From Pumilibacter intestinalis (GTDB taxonomy: Bacteria > Bacillota > Clostridia > Christensenellales > Pumilibacteraceae), in assembly GCF_943193005.1 (NCBI RefSeq), contig NZ_CALPCH010000003.1, positions 124,001 through 188,000 of the forward strand: a stretch of DNA of 64,000 bases, in the 5' to 3' direction. Each line of letters begins with the position of its first letter. Within the stretch, counting starts at the first letter, position 1. Made by a program: the position numbers and the translations under genes. This document shows positions 32,004-40,319 of the stretch, in pieces. The notes beneath the pieces were generated by a model that worked only from the letters and a program-made list of their open reading frames with translations, was not told where the DNA came from and did not search any database.

Positions 32004-33896
32004 ATGAACAACGGATTTTTGCGGGTAGCCGCGGCAAATCCCGAACTTAAGGTTGCCGATACCCGCGGCAACGCCGCCGCAATAATCGATATAATAAAAA
32101 AAGCCGCCGCCGAGGGAGTGGAACTGCTCGTTTTTCCCGAGCTTTGCATTACCGCTTACACTTGCGGCGATTTGTTTTTACAAAAAACTCTGCTCGACGG
32201 TGCGCAATCCGCGCTTAAACTCATAGCCGAGAGCACGAAAAACCGCAATATTTTGGTTTATACGGGGCTTCCCGTAAGAGCGGGCGGCAAGCTGTATAAC
32301 TGCGCCGCGGCGGCGTTCGGCGGCAAGGTGATAGGCGTTACGCCCAAAATTCATTTGCCCGAGTACGGCGAATTCAACGAATTGAGATATTTTTCTTCGG
32401 GTAAAAACGCTTGCGGCACGGTTATGGTTGCGGGCGAAAACGTGCCGTTCGGCTCGTTTACCGTAAATTTGCGCGGGGTGAGCGTGGGCGCGGAAATATG
32501 CGAGGACTTGTGGGCGCAACGTGCGCCGAGCAATTCCGCCGCGCTCGTAACCGTAAATCTTTCGGCGAGCAGCGAAACCGCGGGCAAGGCAAAAAAACGC
32601 CGCACGCTCGTAAAGAGCAGGTCGCTCCGTTTTGCGGGCGCGTATATATACGCCGACGCGGGCAGGGGCGAGAGCAGTACCGACCTTGTGTTTTCGGGTC
32701 ACTCGATTATAGCCGAAGAGGGCGAAATCATAGCCGAAAACAAGCCGTTTGAAAACAAGCCTTTCACCGTTGCCGATATTGATACCGAAAAACTTGCTTT
32801 CTCCCGAATGCGCAACAACGTGTTTGGCGGAGAGAGTGAAAACGGCGGGGTTTGCGTGATTTGCGAAGAGAGCGAAAACGGCAAAAATAACGGCGGCGAT
32901 AAAAAAGCCGATTTGCGCAGATACGTGAGCCGCCTGCCCTTTGTGCCCGAATGTGGCGACGAGGAGCAAGCCGAACTTATACTGCGCATTCAAGCCGAGG
33001 GGCTGATGAAAAGGCTCAAGCACACGGGCGCGAAAAAGGCGGTGCTCGGCGTTTCGGGCGGGCTCGACAGCGCGCTTGCGCTTTTGGTGTGCCTTCGCGC
33101 TTTCGACGGCTTGAACAAACAGCGCAAAGACCTTATAGCCGTATCCATGCCCGGTTTCGGCACGAGTGACGAAACGGCGGCAAACGCGCTGTTGCTCGCA
33201 AAGGAGAGCCGCGCCGACTACAGAATAATAGATATAAAATCGAGCGTAACGGCGCACTTAAAAGATATAGGGCACGACTTAAACGTGCGCGACGCGGCGT
33301 ATGAAAACGCGCAGGCGAGAATGCGCACAATGATACTCATGGATATAGCCAACGGCGAAAACGGCATAGCCGTAGGCACGGGCGATTTGAGCGAAGCCGC
33401 GCTCGGCTGGTGCACCTACAACGGCGACCACATGAGCATGTACGGCGTAAACTCGTCAGTGCCTAAAACCTTGGTGAAATACCTCGTTAAATACGAGGCG
33501 GAGCGCATAGGCGGCAAGACCCGAACCGCGCTCACGGGCGTTTTGAACACCGAAATAAGCCCCGAGCTTTTGCCCGCAAAAGACGGGAAAATAGCGCAGA
33601 AAACCGAGGAAATAATAGGCTCGTTCGAACTAAACGATTTCTTTTTGTATCATGCCGTATTCGAGGGCGGCTCGCCGCAAAAGACTCTTTTATACGCGGC
33701 GGCGGCGTTCGGAGGAAAGCCCGAGGATTACGCCGAGCCTCTCGCCAAATTTTACAGGCGGTTTTTCGCCTCGCAATTCAAGCGGTCGTGCTGTCCCGAC
33801 GGCGTAAAGGCAACATACTCGCTCTCTCCGCGCGGCGATTGGAGGATGCCGAGTGATGCGAGCGTTGAGTTGTGGTTGGGCGAGCGTTGGGAATAG
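32004..33896 (+). CDS. nadE: NAD+ synthetase, glutamine-dependent (nitrilase plus synthetase domains)
   Basis: The enzyme amidates nicotinate adenine dinucleotide with glutamine-derived ammonia. The 630-residue, two-domain form is visible. An N-terminal nitrilase-like glutaminase has its Glu in VFPELCITAYTCGDLF, Lys in PKIHLPEYGEFNE and Cys in GAEICEDLWAQ. A C-terminal PP-loop synthetase follows (GVSGGLDSALA, GTGDLSEAALGW, NGDHMSMYGVN). AGGAGGAG lies before ATG 32004. This is the second NAD synthetase in the window. Its stop TAG is shared with the first bases of a repeat element (TAGTCATTGCGAG). Confidence 0.95.
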   Translation: MNNGFLRVAAANPELKVADTRGNAAAIIDIIKKAAAEGVELLVFPELCITAYTCGDLFLQKTLLDGAQSALKLIAESTKNRNILVYTGLPVRAGGKLYNCAAAAFGGKVIGVTPKIHLPEYGEFNELRYFSSGKNACGTVMVAGENVPFGSFTVNLRGVSVGAEICEDLWAQRAPSNSAALVTVNLSASSETAGKAKKRRTLVKSRSLRFAGAYIYADAGRGESSTDLVFSGHSIIAEEGEIIAENKPFENKPFTVADIDTEKLAFSRMRNNVFGGESENGGVCVICEESENGKNNGGDKKADLRRYVSRLPFVPECGDEEQAELILRIQAEGLMKRLKHTGAKKAVLGVSGGLDSALALLVCLRAFDGLNKQRKDLIAVSMPGFGTSDETAANALLLAKESRADYRIIDIKSSVTAHLKDIGHDLNVRDAAYENAQARMRTMILMDIANGENGIAVGTGDLSEAALGWCTYNGDHMSMYGVNSSVPKTLVKYLVKYEAERIGGKTRTALTGVLNTEISPELLPAKDGKIAQKTEEIIGSFELNDFFLYHAVFEGGSPQKTLLYAAAAFGGKPEDYAEPLAKFYRRFFASQFKRSCCPDGVKATYSLSPRGDWRMPSDASVELWLGERWE

Positions 33897-34291
33897 TCAT
33901 TGCGAGGAGGGCGTAGCCCGACGCGGCAATCCCATGCGGGTTACACCTGTCATTGCGAGGAGGGCAAAGCCCGACGCGGCAATCCCATGCGGGTACACCC
34001 GTCATTGCGAGGGCACTTGTGCCCGCGGCAATCCCATACATTAGGAAAGCAGTAGCAACTGCACGAGTTCCATGGCTGAGATTGCCACGCTCACTGCGTT
34101 CGCTCGCAATGACAAAGCAAAAACCCGCTCGCAATGACGGGAAAAAGAATGTCATTGCGAGGAGGGCAAAGCCCGACGCGGCAATCCCATACATTAGGAA
34201 AGCAATAGCAACTGCACGAGTTCCATGGCTGAGATTGCCGCGCTCACTGCGTTCGCTCGCAATGACAAAGCAAAAACCCGCTCGCAATGAC
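33896..34291. repeat. Large tandem cluster of GTCATTGCGAG repeats (about 400 bp)
   Basis: Three left arms with GGGC-AAA-GCCC-type stems are followed by two full elements. The two (about 34000-34117 and 34150-34265) share almost identical cores, CCATACATTAGGAAAGC, then AACTGCACGAG and TTCCATGGCTGAG. No gene is credible inside; ORFs here are repeat translations. Confidence 0.93.
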
Positions 34292-34313
34292 AAGGCATGA
34301 GAAAAGGAAAAAT

Positions 34314-35105
34314 ATGTTCGGAAAAAAGAAAAGCAAAGAAATATCGAATGTAAAGGCGTTGTGTTTGGGCGGCGGCGGAGCAAGGGGCTTTGCGCATATC
34401 GGCGCGGTAAAGGCGTTCGAAGAAGCGGGAATAAAGTTCGATTTGATTGTGGGCACGAGCGTGGGCGCGCTTGTGGGCGCGGTTTACGCCGCGGGAGTAA
34501 AGAGCGATACGCTTATGCGCTACGCCGAAAGTTTGGATATGCACGATATCCACAACGGCATAGTGATTGCGCCCAACGACCCCATGAAGATAGGCAAGAT
34601 AGTAACCGACCTCGTGGGCGTTAAAGATATAGCGAGTTTGCCCACACGGTTTGCGGCGGTTGCGGTAGACTTGGTTGCGGCAAAGCAGGCGGTGCTCGAT
34701 AAAGGCAACGCGAGCATAGCGGTTGCGGCGTCTTGCGCCGTTCCCGTGCTGTATAAACCCATAGCTATGGGCGGCAAGCACCTGTGCGACGGCGGACTTA
34801 TGAACAACATTCCCGCCGACGTGTGCAGAATGCTGGGCGCAACGCGTGTGATTACGGTAGACGTAAATCCGGGGCGGGGCGGCGGCACTGCGGGCATGGG
34901 GCTTATAGACGTGCTCAAAGGGACGCTGGGCATAGTGCTTTCCAACTCCTCGGCGGAGGGACTTAGGCACAGCGACGTGGTGATTGCGCCCGACACGTCG
35001 GCGTATTCGTCTATGAGCAAAGACGGTTGGAAAGAGATGGTTGAACTCGGGTATGAGGCTACAAAAGCCGCAATCGAGAAGCAACGGAACATGTTCCATG
35101 ACTGA
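34314..35105 (+). CDS. Patatin-like phospholipase (RssA/YchK type)
   Basis: This 263-residue protein is a predicted serine lipase with a Ser-Asp dyad. The oxyanion loop is GGGGARGFAHIG, the nucleophile Ser49 lies in GTSVG and Asp159 in DGGLMNNIP. There is no signal peptide, so it is cytoplasmic or membrane-associated. AAAAGGA precedes the ATG. Its last residues (about QRNMFHD) and TGA stop are encoded by a repeat element that matches the core of other copies, so the original C-terminus was probably replaced by the insertion. Confidence 0.9.
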   Translation: MFGKKKSKEISNVKALCLGGGGARGFAHIGAVKAFEEAGIKFDLIVGTSVGALVGAVYAAGVKSDTLMRYAESLDMHDIHNGIVIAPNDPMKIGKIVTDLVGVKDIASLPTRFAAVAVDLVAAKQAVLDKGNASIAVAASCAVPVLYKPIAMGGKHLCDGGLMNNIPADVCRMLGATRVITVDVNPGRGGGTAGMGLIDVLKGTLGIVLSNSSAEGLRHSDVVIAPDTSAYSSMSKDGWKEMVELGYEATKAAIEKQRNMFHD

Positions 35106-35196
35106 GATTGCCGCGCTCACTGCGTTCGCTCGCAATGACGTGTTGACTTTCCCGTCATTGCGAGGCATGAAATGCCGAAGCAATCTCCTGCATGAG
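35090..35196. repeat. GTCATTGCGAG repeats overlapping the patatin gene end
   Basis: A right-half element (ATGTTCCATGACTGAGATTGCC to CTCGCAATGAC) is followed by a left arm with the stem GGCAT/ATGCC and GCAATCTCCTGCATGAG. Confidence 0.88.
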
Positions 35197-35227
35197 AAAA
35201 TAAAATCTAAAAAAACGGAGGCAATAT

Positions 35228-36667
35228 ATGGCGCGTTCTGAAAACGGCGGAAACAATTGGGCGATACGCATAGGACTTGCGGTAGTTCTCGTTGCCGCGC
35301 TTTTGATAAGTTTGATATGGACGAATACCATAAACGAGAAATTCGGACTTACCAAAACGCAGGAGAGCGTTTCGCTCGAAAAAGACGACTATTCGGGCAC
35401 TAAAACCGAGGAAATACTCGAGCTCGGCGGCGACCTTAACGTGCATTTCGTAGACGTGGGGCAGGGCGACGCGTGCATTATAGAACTGCCCGACAATCGC
35501 AACATGCTTATAGACGCGGGCGACACCCACACCGAAAACAAAACGCGTCTTATCGAGTACATAGAAGAAAACATAAACGACGAAAACGGCGAAGATATAA
35601 AATATTTCGATTTCGTCATACTCACGCACCCCGACTCCGACCATTGCGGCGGCATGGCGGACGTTTTGGAAAAGTATCCCGCGAAAACCTTTTATCGCCC
35701 CAACGTATACTCGGCGTATAAAGACGGCGAGGCGGGCGACGACTGGACCGACCCCGCAAAAGAGAGCATAAAGGCGCAAACCGCGAACAGCAAAAACAAC
35801 GAAAAGACCACGAGGGCATACGACAACGCGCTCAAAGCGGGCTACAACGAAAGCAACGTAAACAACGTAGAGAGCGAAGTGTTTATTATAGACTCCGAAG
35901 ACCCCGAAACGGGAGTTATTACTCCCGAGGGCGCGGGCGAGGGCGACGCGAACTACTACGAGTTCACCTTTTACGGCGCGGACAAAACTTCGTCTTACAA
36001 AGACAACAACAACTACTCGCCCGTAATGGTGCTCGATTATCACGGCAAAAAGTTTATGCTCTCGGGCGACGCCGAAAAGGAAGCGGAAGCCGATTTCGTG
36101 AAAAAGGCGAAAGAGGGCGAGGGAAAATACTCGGTGTTTACCGACGATTTCAGCGTGGACGTTTTCAAGCTCGGTCATCACGGAAGCCGCACTTCTTCAA
36201 GCGAAGATATGATACGCGCTATGACCACGCCCGAAAACCGCGCGAACGTGATAGCCGTAATATCTTGCGGGGTAAACAACAGCTACAAGCACCCGCACGC
36301 CGAGGTTATGGAAAGGCTGGCTGCGCTCGGTTTTACCGATGAAAACATAGTGCGCACCGACTACAACGGCACAATCGCAATGTCGGTAAAGGGCGTGGAA
36401 ACAAACGGCGTGCTTTCTTACGAGCTCTTCATGGGCGCGGAAACGGTGGTTAAAAACGTAAACGTGGTTAAAACGAGCGAGCACGCCATAGGAAACGACA
36501 AAATCCACCTCACATGGACGGAGATAGTTATACTCGGCGTAATCGTAGTAATAGCGGTGCTCATTGTAATGCCCGCCGTAAAACAGGCTCGCAAGCAGGT
36601 GAGAAAGGCGGCGAGGGAAGCGGGAGTAAGCTCTTCGGGCAGAAGCAAAGGAACACGCCGCAAATGA
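35228..36667 (+). CDS. Membrane-anchored MBL-fold hydrolase (ComEC C-terminal-like)
   Basis: The 479-residue protein has an N-terminal membrane helix (residues about 13-31) and a metallo-beta-lactamase domain: VDVGQGDACII, the metal motif LTHPDSDHCGG, FMLSGDAEKEAE and LGHHGSRTSSSE. A C-terminal helix and basic tail follow. This resembles the extracellular nuclease-like domain of ComEC and related ComA-type proteins. Residues 160-250 form a long charged insertion. GGAGG lies upstream of the ATG. Its stop overlaps the CPBP gene (ATGA). Confidence 0.88.
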   Translation: MARSENGGNNWAIRIGLAVVLVAALLISLIWTNTINEKFGLTKTQESVSLEKDDYSGTKTEEILELGGDLNVHFVDVGQGDACIIELPDNRNMLIDAGDTHTENKTRLIEYIEENINDENGEDIKYFDFVILTHPDSDHCGGMADVLEKYPAKTFYRPNVYSAYKDGEAGDDWTDPAKESIKAQTANSKNNEKTTRAYDNALKAGYNESNVNNVESEVFIIDSEDPETGVITPEGAGEGDANYYEFTFYGADKTSSYKDNNNYSPVMVLDYHGKKFMLSGDAEKEAEADFVKKAKEGEGKYSVFTDDFSVDVFKLGHHGSRTSSSEDMIRAMTTPENRANVIAVISCGVNNSYKHPHAEVMERLAALGFTDENIVRTDYNGTIAMSVKGVETNGVLSYELFMGAETVVKNVNVVKTSEHAIGNDKIHLTWTEIVILGVIVVIAVLIVMPAVKQARKQVRKAAREAGVSSSGRSKGTRRK

Positions 36668-37512
36668 GCGACAACGAGCTTGGAAACAAACAAACGGGAT
36701 TTGTCGGCTCCGACAAATTCGGGCTTATGCGCGAACCGATATACGGCATAATCGTTGTAACGCTGTTCGCGCTCGGCATAGTGTTGCTCCCCGGCGAGGA
36801 CCTCGGCTCGCTGTTTTTGGGCGGAGGCGGCACAAACGCCCGCAACCTCGGCAACGCGGTATTCAGATTTGTAGGCTTCGCGCTTTTAACTCTGCTTGCC
36901 GTGAATATGGGCGTGAGAATATTCTCGTTCAAAACGGGCGCGAAAGGTTTTTTGCTCGCTCTGCCCTTTGCTTTGGTGGCGGCGAACAACGCGCCGTTCG
37001 CGGGTTTGGCTACGGGCGAAATTTCCGTAAACGCGAGCGGGCTCGGCTGGTTTCTTTTCGCGCTCAACTGCGTTTCGGTGGGGCTTTTCGAGGAGCTTGT
37101 TTTTCGCGGAATTATATTCCCTCTCGTGCTTGCCAAAACAAAAAACGACCGCAAAGGAGTTTTCCTCGCGGTCGTGATATCGTCGGCGGTGTTCGGAGCG
37201 ATACACCTCGTGAATTTGTTTTCGTCCAATCCGTTGGCGGTGCTGTGTCAAGTGGGATACAGCTTTTTGGTGGGCGCGATGTGCGCCATGGTAATGCTTT
37301 TGTGCCGCAACGTGTTCGCGTGCGCCCTGTTGCACGCGGGCTACAACTTTGCGGGGCTTGCCGCCGATACCCTCGGCACGGGCACGGTGTGGAACGCCTT
37401 TTCGATTGCGCTTACCGTTTGCGTGAGCCTTGCCGCCGCGGGATACTGGGCGTATCTCATGTTGCGGCAGGTAAAAGCCGAGGATATAAAGCCCAAACTC
37501 ATTCGCCTATAA
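36664..37512 (+). CDS. CPBP-family intramembrane metalloprotease
   Basis: This 282-residue polytopic protein has the three CPBP (CAAX/Abi) motifs in its C-terminal half: FEELVFRG, FGAIH and HAGYN. These would bind metal within the membrane. The start ATG overlaps the MBL-fold gene by four bases, so translation is coupled. It ends convergent with, and overlapping by 14 bp, the HtrA-like gene on the other strand. The substrate is unknown. Confidence 0.88.
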   Translation: MSDNELGNKQTGFVGSDKFGLMREPIYGIIVVTLFALGIVLLPGEDLGSLFLGGGGTNARNLGNAVFRFVGFALLTLLAVNMGVRIFSFKTGAKGFLLALPFALVAANNAPFAGLATGEISVNASGLGWFLFALNCVSVGLFEELVFRGIIFPLVLAKTKNDRKGVFLAVVISSAVFGAIHLVNLFSSNPLAVLCQVGYSFLVGAMCAMVMLLCRNVFACALLHAGYNFAGLAADTLGTGTVWNAFSIALTVCVSLAAAGYWAYLMLRQVKAEDIKPKLIRL

Positions 37513-38314
37513 TGGTTTGCGCCACCGCAAGCGCGGTGTCGGACGGTATCGCAAAGCCCAGCCCCTCTACGCCGAGCCCTTTGGACTTGGCGTTTACTAT
37601 TCCTATCAGTCTGCCGTCGAGGTCGAACATGCCGCCGCCCGAGTTGCCCGAGTTTATGGAAGCGTTGGTTTGAAGCAGTTTCATGGTTACGCCCTCGATT
37701 GTCATATCGCGCTCGAGCGCGCTTATTATTCCGTCGGTAACCGTGCCGCCCAGAGTTCCGAGCGGGTTGCCTATCACCACCACGGGCTGACCCACTTTGA
37801 GCTTTGCCGACTCTCCGAAAGTGGCGTAAGTAAGCGTTTCTTCGGGCGATATTTTTATTATGGCTATATCGTGGCCCGAGTCGCTTCCCACAAGTTCGGC
37901 GGCGTAGGTGTTGCCGTTTCTCAGGCGCACGCTTATTTCCACCGCGCCGTCTATTACGTGATGATTTGTAATCACCGTCCCGTTGTCTGCTATTATAACG
38001 CCGCTTCCCGCGCTCGTCCCGCGCGAGGTTACCGGTCTGCCGAACCAGTCGGTGCTCGAGGTTTCAACGGTGCAGGTTATTTCCACAACCGAGTCCGCGA
38101 CCTGTTCCACAACGTCGGCTATTGTTCGCTCGCCGTTCGAGAGCCGCGAAATCGTTTCGCCGTTTTGAGCGTGGAGCACCGTGGGGGAATCGGGCTTATC
38201 GCCGTATATCGCGCAACCCGCGACCGCGCACACCGCAAACGCGAGCGCGATTATAAGGCAGGCGATTAGTACGGGAATTCGGCGGTCTTTCTTTTCTTTC
38301 ACGTTGGTTATCAT
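37499..38314 (-). CDS. HtrA/DegP-like trypsin-fold serine protease without PDZ domain
   Basis: The 271-residue protein has an N-terminal membrane anchor or signal (residues 13-35, with a possible lipobox AGC) and a complete trypsin-like triad: His119 in TNHHV, Asp149 in GHDIAIIK and Ser225 in GNSGGG. It stops after the protease domain, so the PDZ domain usual in HtrA is absent. It should act outside the membrane in protein quality control. GGAG precedes the ATG. Confidence 0.9.
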   Translation of the reverse strand: MITNVKEKKDRRIPVLIACLIIALAFAVCAVAGCAIYGDKPDSPTVLHAQNGETISRLSNGERTIADVVEQVADSVVEITCTVETSSTDWFGRPVTSRGTSAGSGVIIADNGTVITNHHVIDGAVEISVRLRNGNTYAAELVGSDSGHDIAIIKISPEETLTYATFGESAKLKVGQPVVVIGNPLGTLGGTVTDGIISALERDMTIEGVTMKLLQTNASINSGNSGGGMFDLDGRLIGIVNAKSKGLGVEGLGFAIPSDTALAVAQTIIGE

Positions 38315-38441
38315 TTTTCGCTCCTTACTTATCGGGTATTTTTATTATTGCTTATTTTACTGCGATTGAGTGAAAATATTATGTCGGTTATGAAAAAACT
38401 TGACAAACCGCCCTTATGCTTTACGCTCCGCCGTAAAATCG

Positions 38442-38470
38442 TTGCGCAATGCCGCGGAATATGTTATAAT
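38442..38470 (+). promoter_or_regulatory. Promoter of the SIMPL-domain gene
   Basis: TTGCGC (38442-38447), a 17-bp spacer and TATAAT (38465-38470), shortly before GGAGG and the ATG at 38491. Confidence 0.6.
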
Positions 38471-38490
38471 AAACGCGGAGGTATAACGCA

Positions 38491-39075
38491 ATGAAAACGA
38501 TTAAAGTTACGCAGAGCGCGAGCGGAAAGTTTGCGCCCGACACCGCGACGGTATCGGTCGAAGTGAAAACCGAAAGCAAAAAGTACGGCGAGGCGGTAAG
38601 CGAACTGAACTTAAAAGCCGAAGAAATAATAAAAAGTTTCGCGGCGGCGGCTCTCGATAAAAACGAAATAAGAAAGAGCGGCGCGAGCGTTGCGCAGATT
38701 AAGCGCGACGGCAAAACTTTGTTTGCGGCTCGTACCGAAATAAAAGCATCTCTCCCCATAACCGACGGGCGCATGGAGAGAGTTTTGGCTGCGGCGGAAA
38801 GCAGCGGCATGGGCTGGAACAGCGAATATTCGCTTGCGGATAAGTCGTATCGCAACGCGCTTGCGGCGGAAGCCGTGGCGGCGGCGCGTGCGAGTGCGCA
38901 AAACATTGCCGCGGCGGCGGGCGTAAAGCTGGGCGAGCTTTGCGGCGTGGAATACGCGGCAGGTTTCGGCGGCGGGGCGCGACTCATGCGTGCGGCGGCG
39001 TTTGGCGGCGCGTGCGCCGAGCCCGAAGACGTGGAAGCGGTGGAGTCGGTAACCTGCGAGTGGGAGATAGCCTGA
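38491..39075 (+). CDS. SIMPL-domain (DUF541) protein
   Basis: The 194-residue protein matches the SIMPL/DUF541 pattern: MKTIKVTQSASGKFAPDTATVSVEV at the start, a helix with AEEIIKSF, and AAEAVAAARASAQNIAAAAG near the end. Most relatives are exported, but no signal peptide is visible here. The role is unknown; family members have been linked to stress and envelope biology. CGGAGG lies upstream of the ATG. Confidence 0.85.
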   Translation: MKTIKVTQSASGKFAPDTATVSVEVKTESKKYGEAVSELNLKAEEIIKSFAAAALDKNEIRKSGASVAQIKRDGKTLFAARTEIKASLPITDGRMERVLAAAESSGMGWNSEYSLADKSYRNALAAEAVAAARASAQNIAAAAGVKLGELCGVEYAAGFGGGARLMRAAAFGGACAEPEDVEAVESVTCEWEIA

Positions 39076-39127
39076 CATTTTGTATAATATATACAGCGTT
39101 TTTAGTCGAAAAAAATTACGTATTGAT

Positions 39128-39156
39128 TTGACACGAATTCGCAACAATGTTAAAAT
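39128..39156 (+). promoter_or_regulatory. Promoter of the LacI-type regulator
   Basis: TTGACA (39128-39133), a 17-bp spacer and TAAAAT (39151-39156). I see no LacI-type palindrome overlapping it. Confidence 0.7.
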
Positions 39157-39197
39157 GATAACTGCCGAATACTTCTCGCCGAGGAGATAAATTGCTT

Positions 39198-40241
39198 ATG
39201 GAGGAAAACAAGAGAAGCGAGCAGTGTTGCCGCGACGACGTGGCGCGTCTTGCGGGCGTGTCGGGCGCAACCGTGTCTTACGTTTTTTCGCGTAAGCGTT
39301 ACGTTTCCCCCGAGCTTGTGAGAAGAGTTATGCGTGCGGCAGAAGAACTGGACTATCACCCCGACCTTTTGGCGGCGGCGGTAAGGCGCAAAAGCTCTGA
39401 CACCATAGCCGTACTCACCGACGACATGGCAAGCCCGTTGCAAATAGAAATAATCCGCGCCATTCAGGAATCGGCGATGAACAGCGGATATTTCACACAC
39501 ATTTGCGGCGGCGTAAAAAACCTCGACAGCTACGTAGACGACTTTATTTGCCGCAAAGTGGACGGCGTGTTTTTGTCGGTAGACCCCGCAAAGGTGAACA
39601 ACAAGAGCATAGAAAAGTTGCTCGACAGGGGCATAAGCGTAATAATAACGTCGCTGAGAGGGTTTTCCGACCCGCGCGTGTGCGGACTCGAGCTCGACTT
39701 CGGAGCGGGCGTGAGCATGCTCGTCGAGCATTTCAAAGACCTCGGGCACAGCAAGATAGCGTTTTTGAGCTGTTTCGACGACAGCTACGAGTACGACAAG
39801 CGGCTGAAATCGTTCGGGAACAACATGCAAAGGCTGTTCGGCGAAGCAAATCCCGTCACCGTTTGCGGCTCGCCGCCGTGGGAGAGCACCATAGACCGCG
39901 GTTACGAACTCGCAAAAAAGCTGATGAGCACGGGCGCGGAGTTTACCGCCGTGATGTGCACGAACGACTTGATGGCTCTCGGCGCGATGCGAGCGTTTCA
40001 AGAGAGCGGACTCAAAGTGCCCGAAGACGTGTCGGTTGCCGGCATGGACGACATACTGTTTGCCCGCTCGTCTTACCCCGCGCTAACCACCATAAGCCAC
40101 CGTTCGCTCGAATACGGGCACAGAATATTCGGCATACTCAAGCAAAACATAGACAATAAAAGCGTTGTGTCGCGAGAGCGCATTTCGCCGTCGCTCGTAG
40201 TGCGGGAAAGCACCGCGGTTTGCAAGAGCGTAAACAAGTAA
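39198..40241 (+). CDS. LacI-family transcriptional regulator
   Basis: This 347-residue protein has the LacI helix-turn-helix and hinge (CRDDVARLAGVSGATVSYVF, then SRKRYVSPELVRRVM and LDYHPDLLA) and a ribose-binding-like effector domain (TIAVLTDDMASPLQIEI through VAGMDDILFA). The ATG at 39198 follows GAGGAGA. A rhamnosidase-like gene starts 78 bp downstream, so rhamnosides are likely effectors. A short relic of a second LacI-type gene lies at 41978. Confidence 0.92.
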   Translation: MEENKRSEQCCRDDVARLAGVSGATVSYVFSRKRYVSPELVRRVMRAAEELDYHPDLLAAAVRRKSSDTIAVLTDDMASPLQIEIIRAIQESAMNSGYFTHICGGVKNLDSYVDDFICRKVDGVFLSVDPAKVNNKSIEKLLDRGISVIITSLRGFSDPRVCGLELDFGAGVSMLVEHFKDLGHSKIAFLSCFDDSYEYDKRLKSFGNNMQRLFGEANPVTVCGSPPWESTIDRGYELAKKLMSTGAEFTAVMCTNDLMALGAMRAFQESGLKVPEDVSVAGMDDILFARSSYPALTTISHRSLEYGHRIFGILKQNIDNKSVVSRERISPSLVVRESTAVCKSVNK

Positions 40242-40319
40242 AGAGTTGCGGAAATGCCGCGCTTGAATATATTTGTCGGTACACGTGTAGTCGACGAAAA
40301 GCAAGGAGAAGAAAAGAAA

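Noticed and set aside
33896-34291. CRISPR array
   Set aside because: Repeats are not regularly spaced, the units are inverted pairs, the intervening sequences are conserved rather than unique, and no cas genes are nearby.
33778-34383. ORFs of 115-201 codons on both strands within the repeat cluster
   Set aside because: They translate tandem GTCATTGCGAG repeats and show the same peptide twice; not genes.
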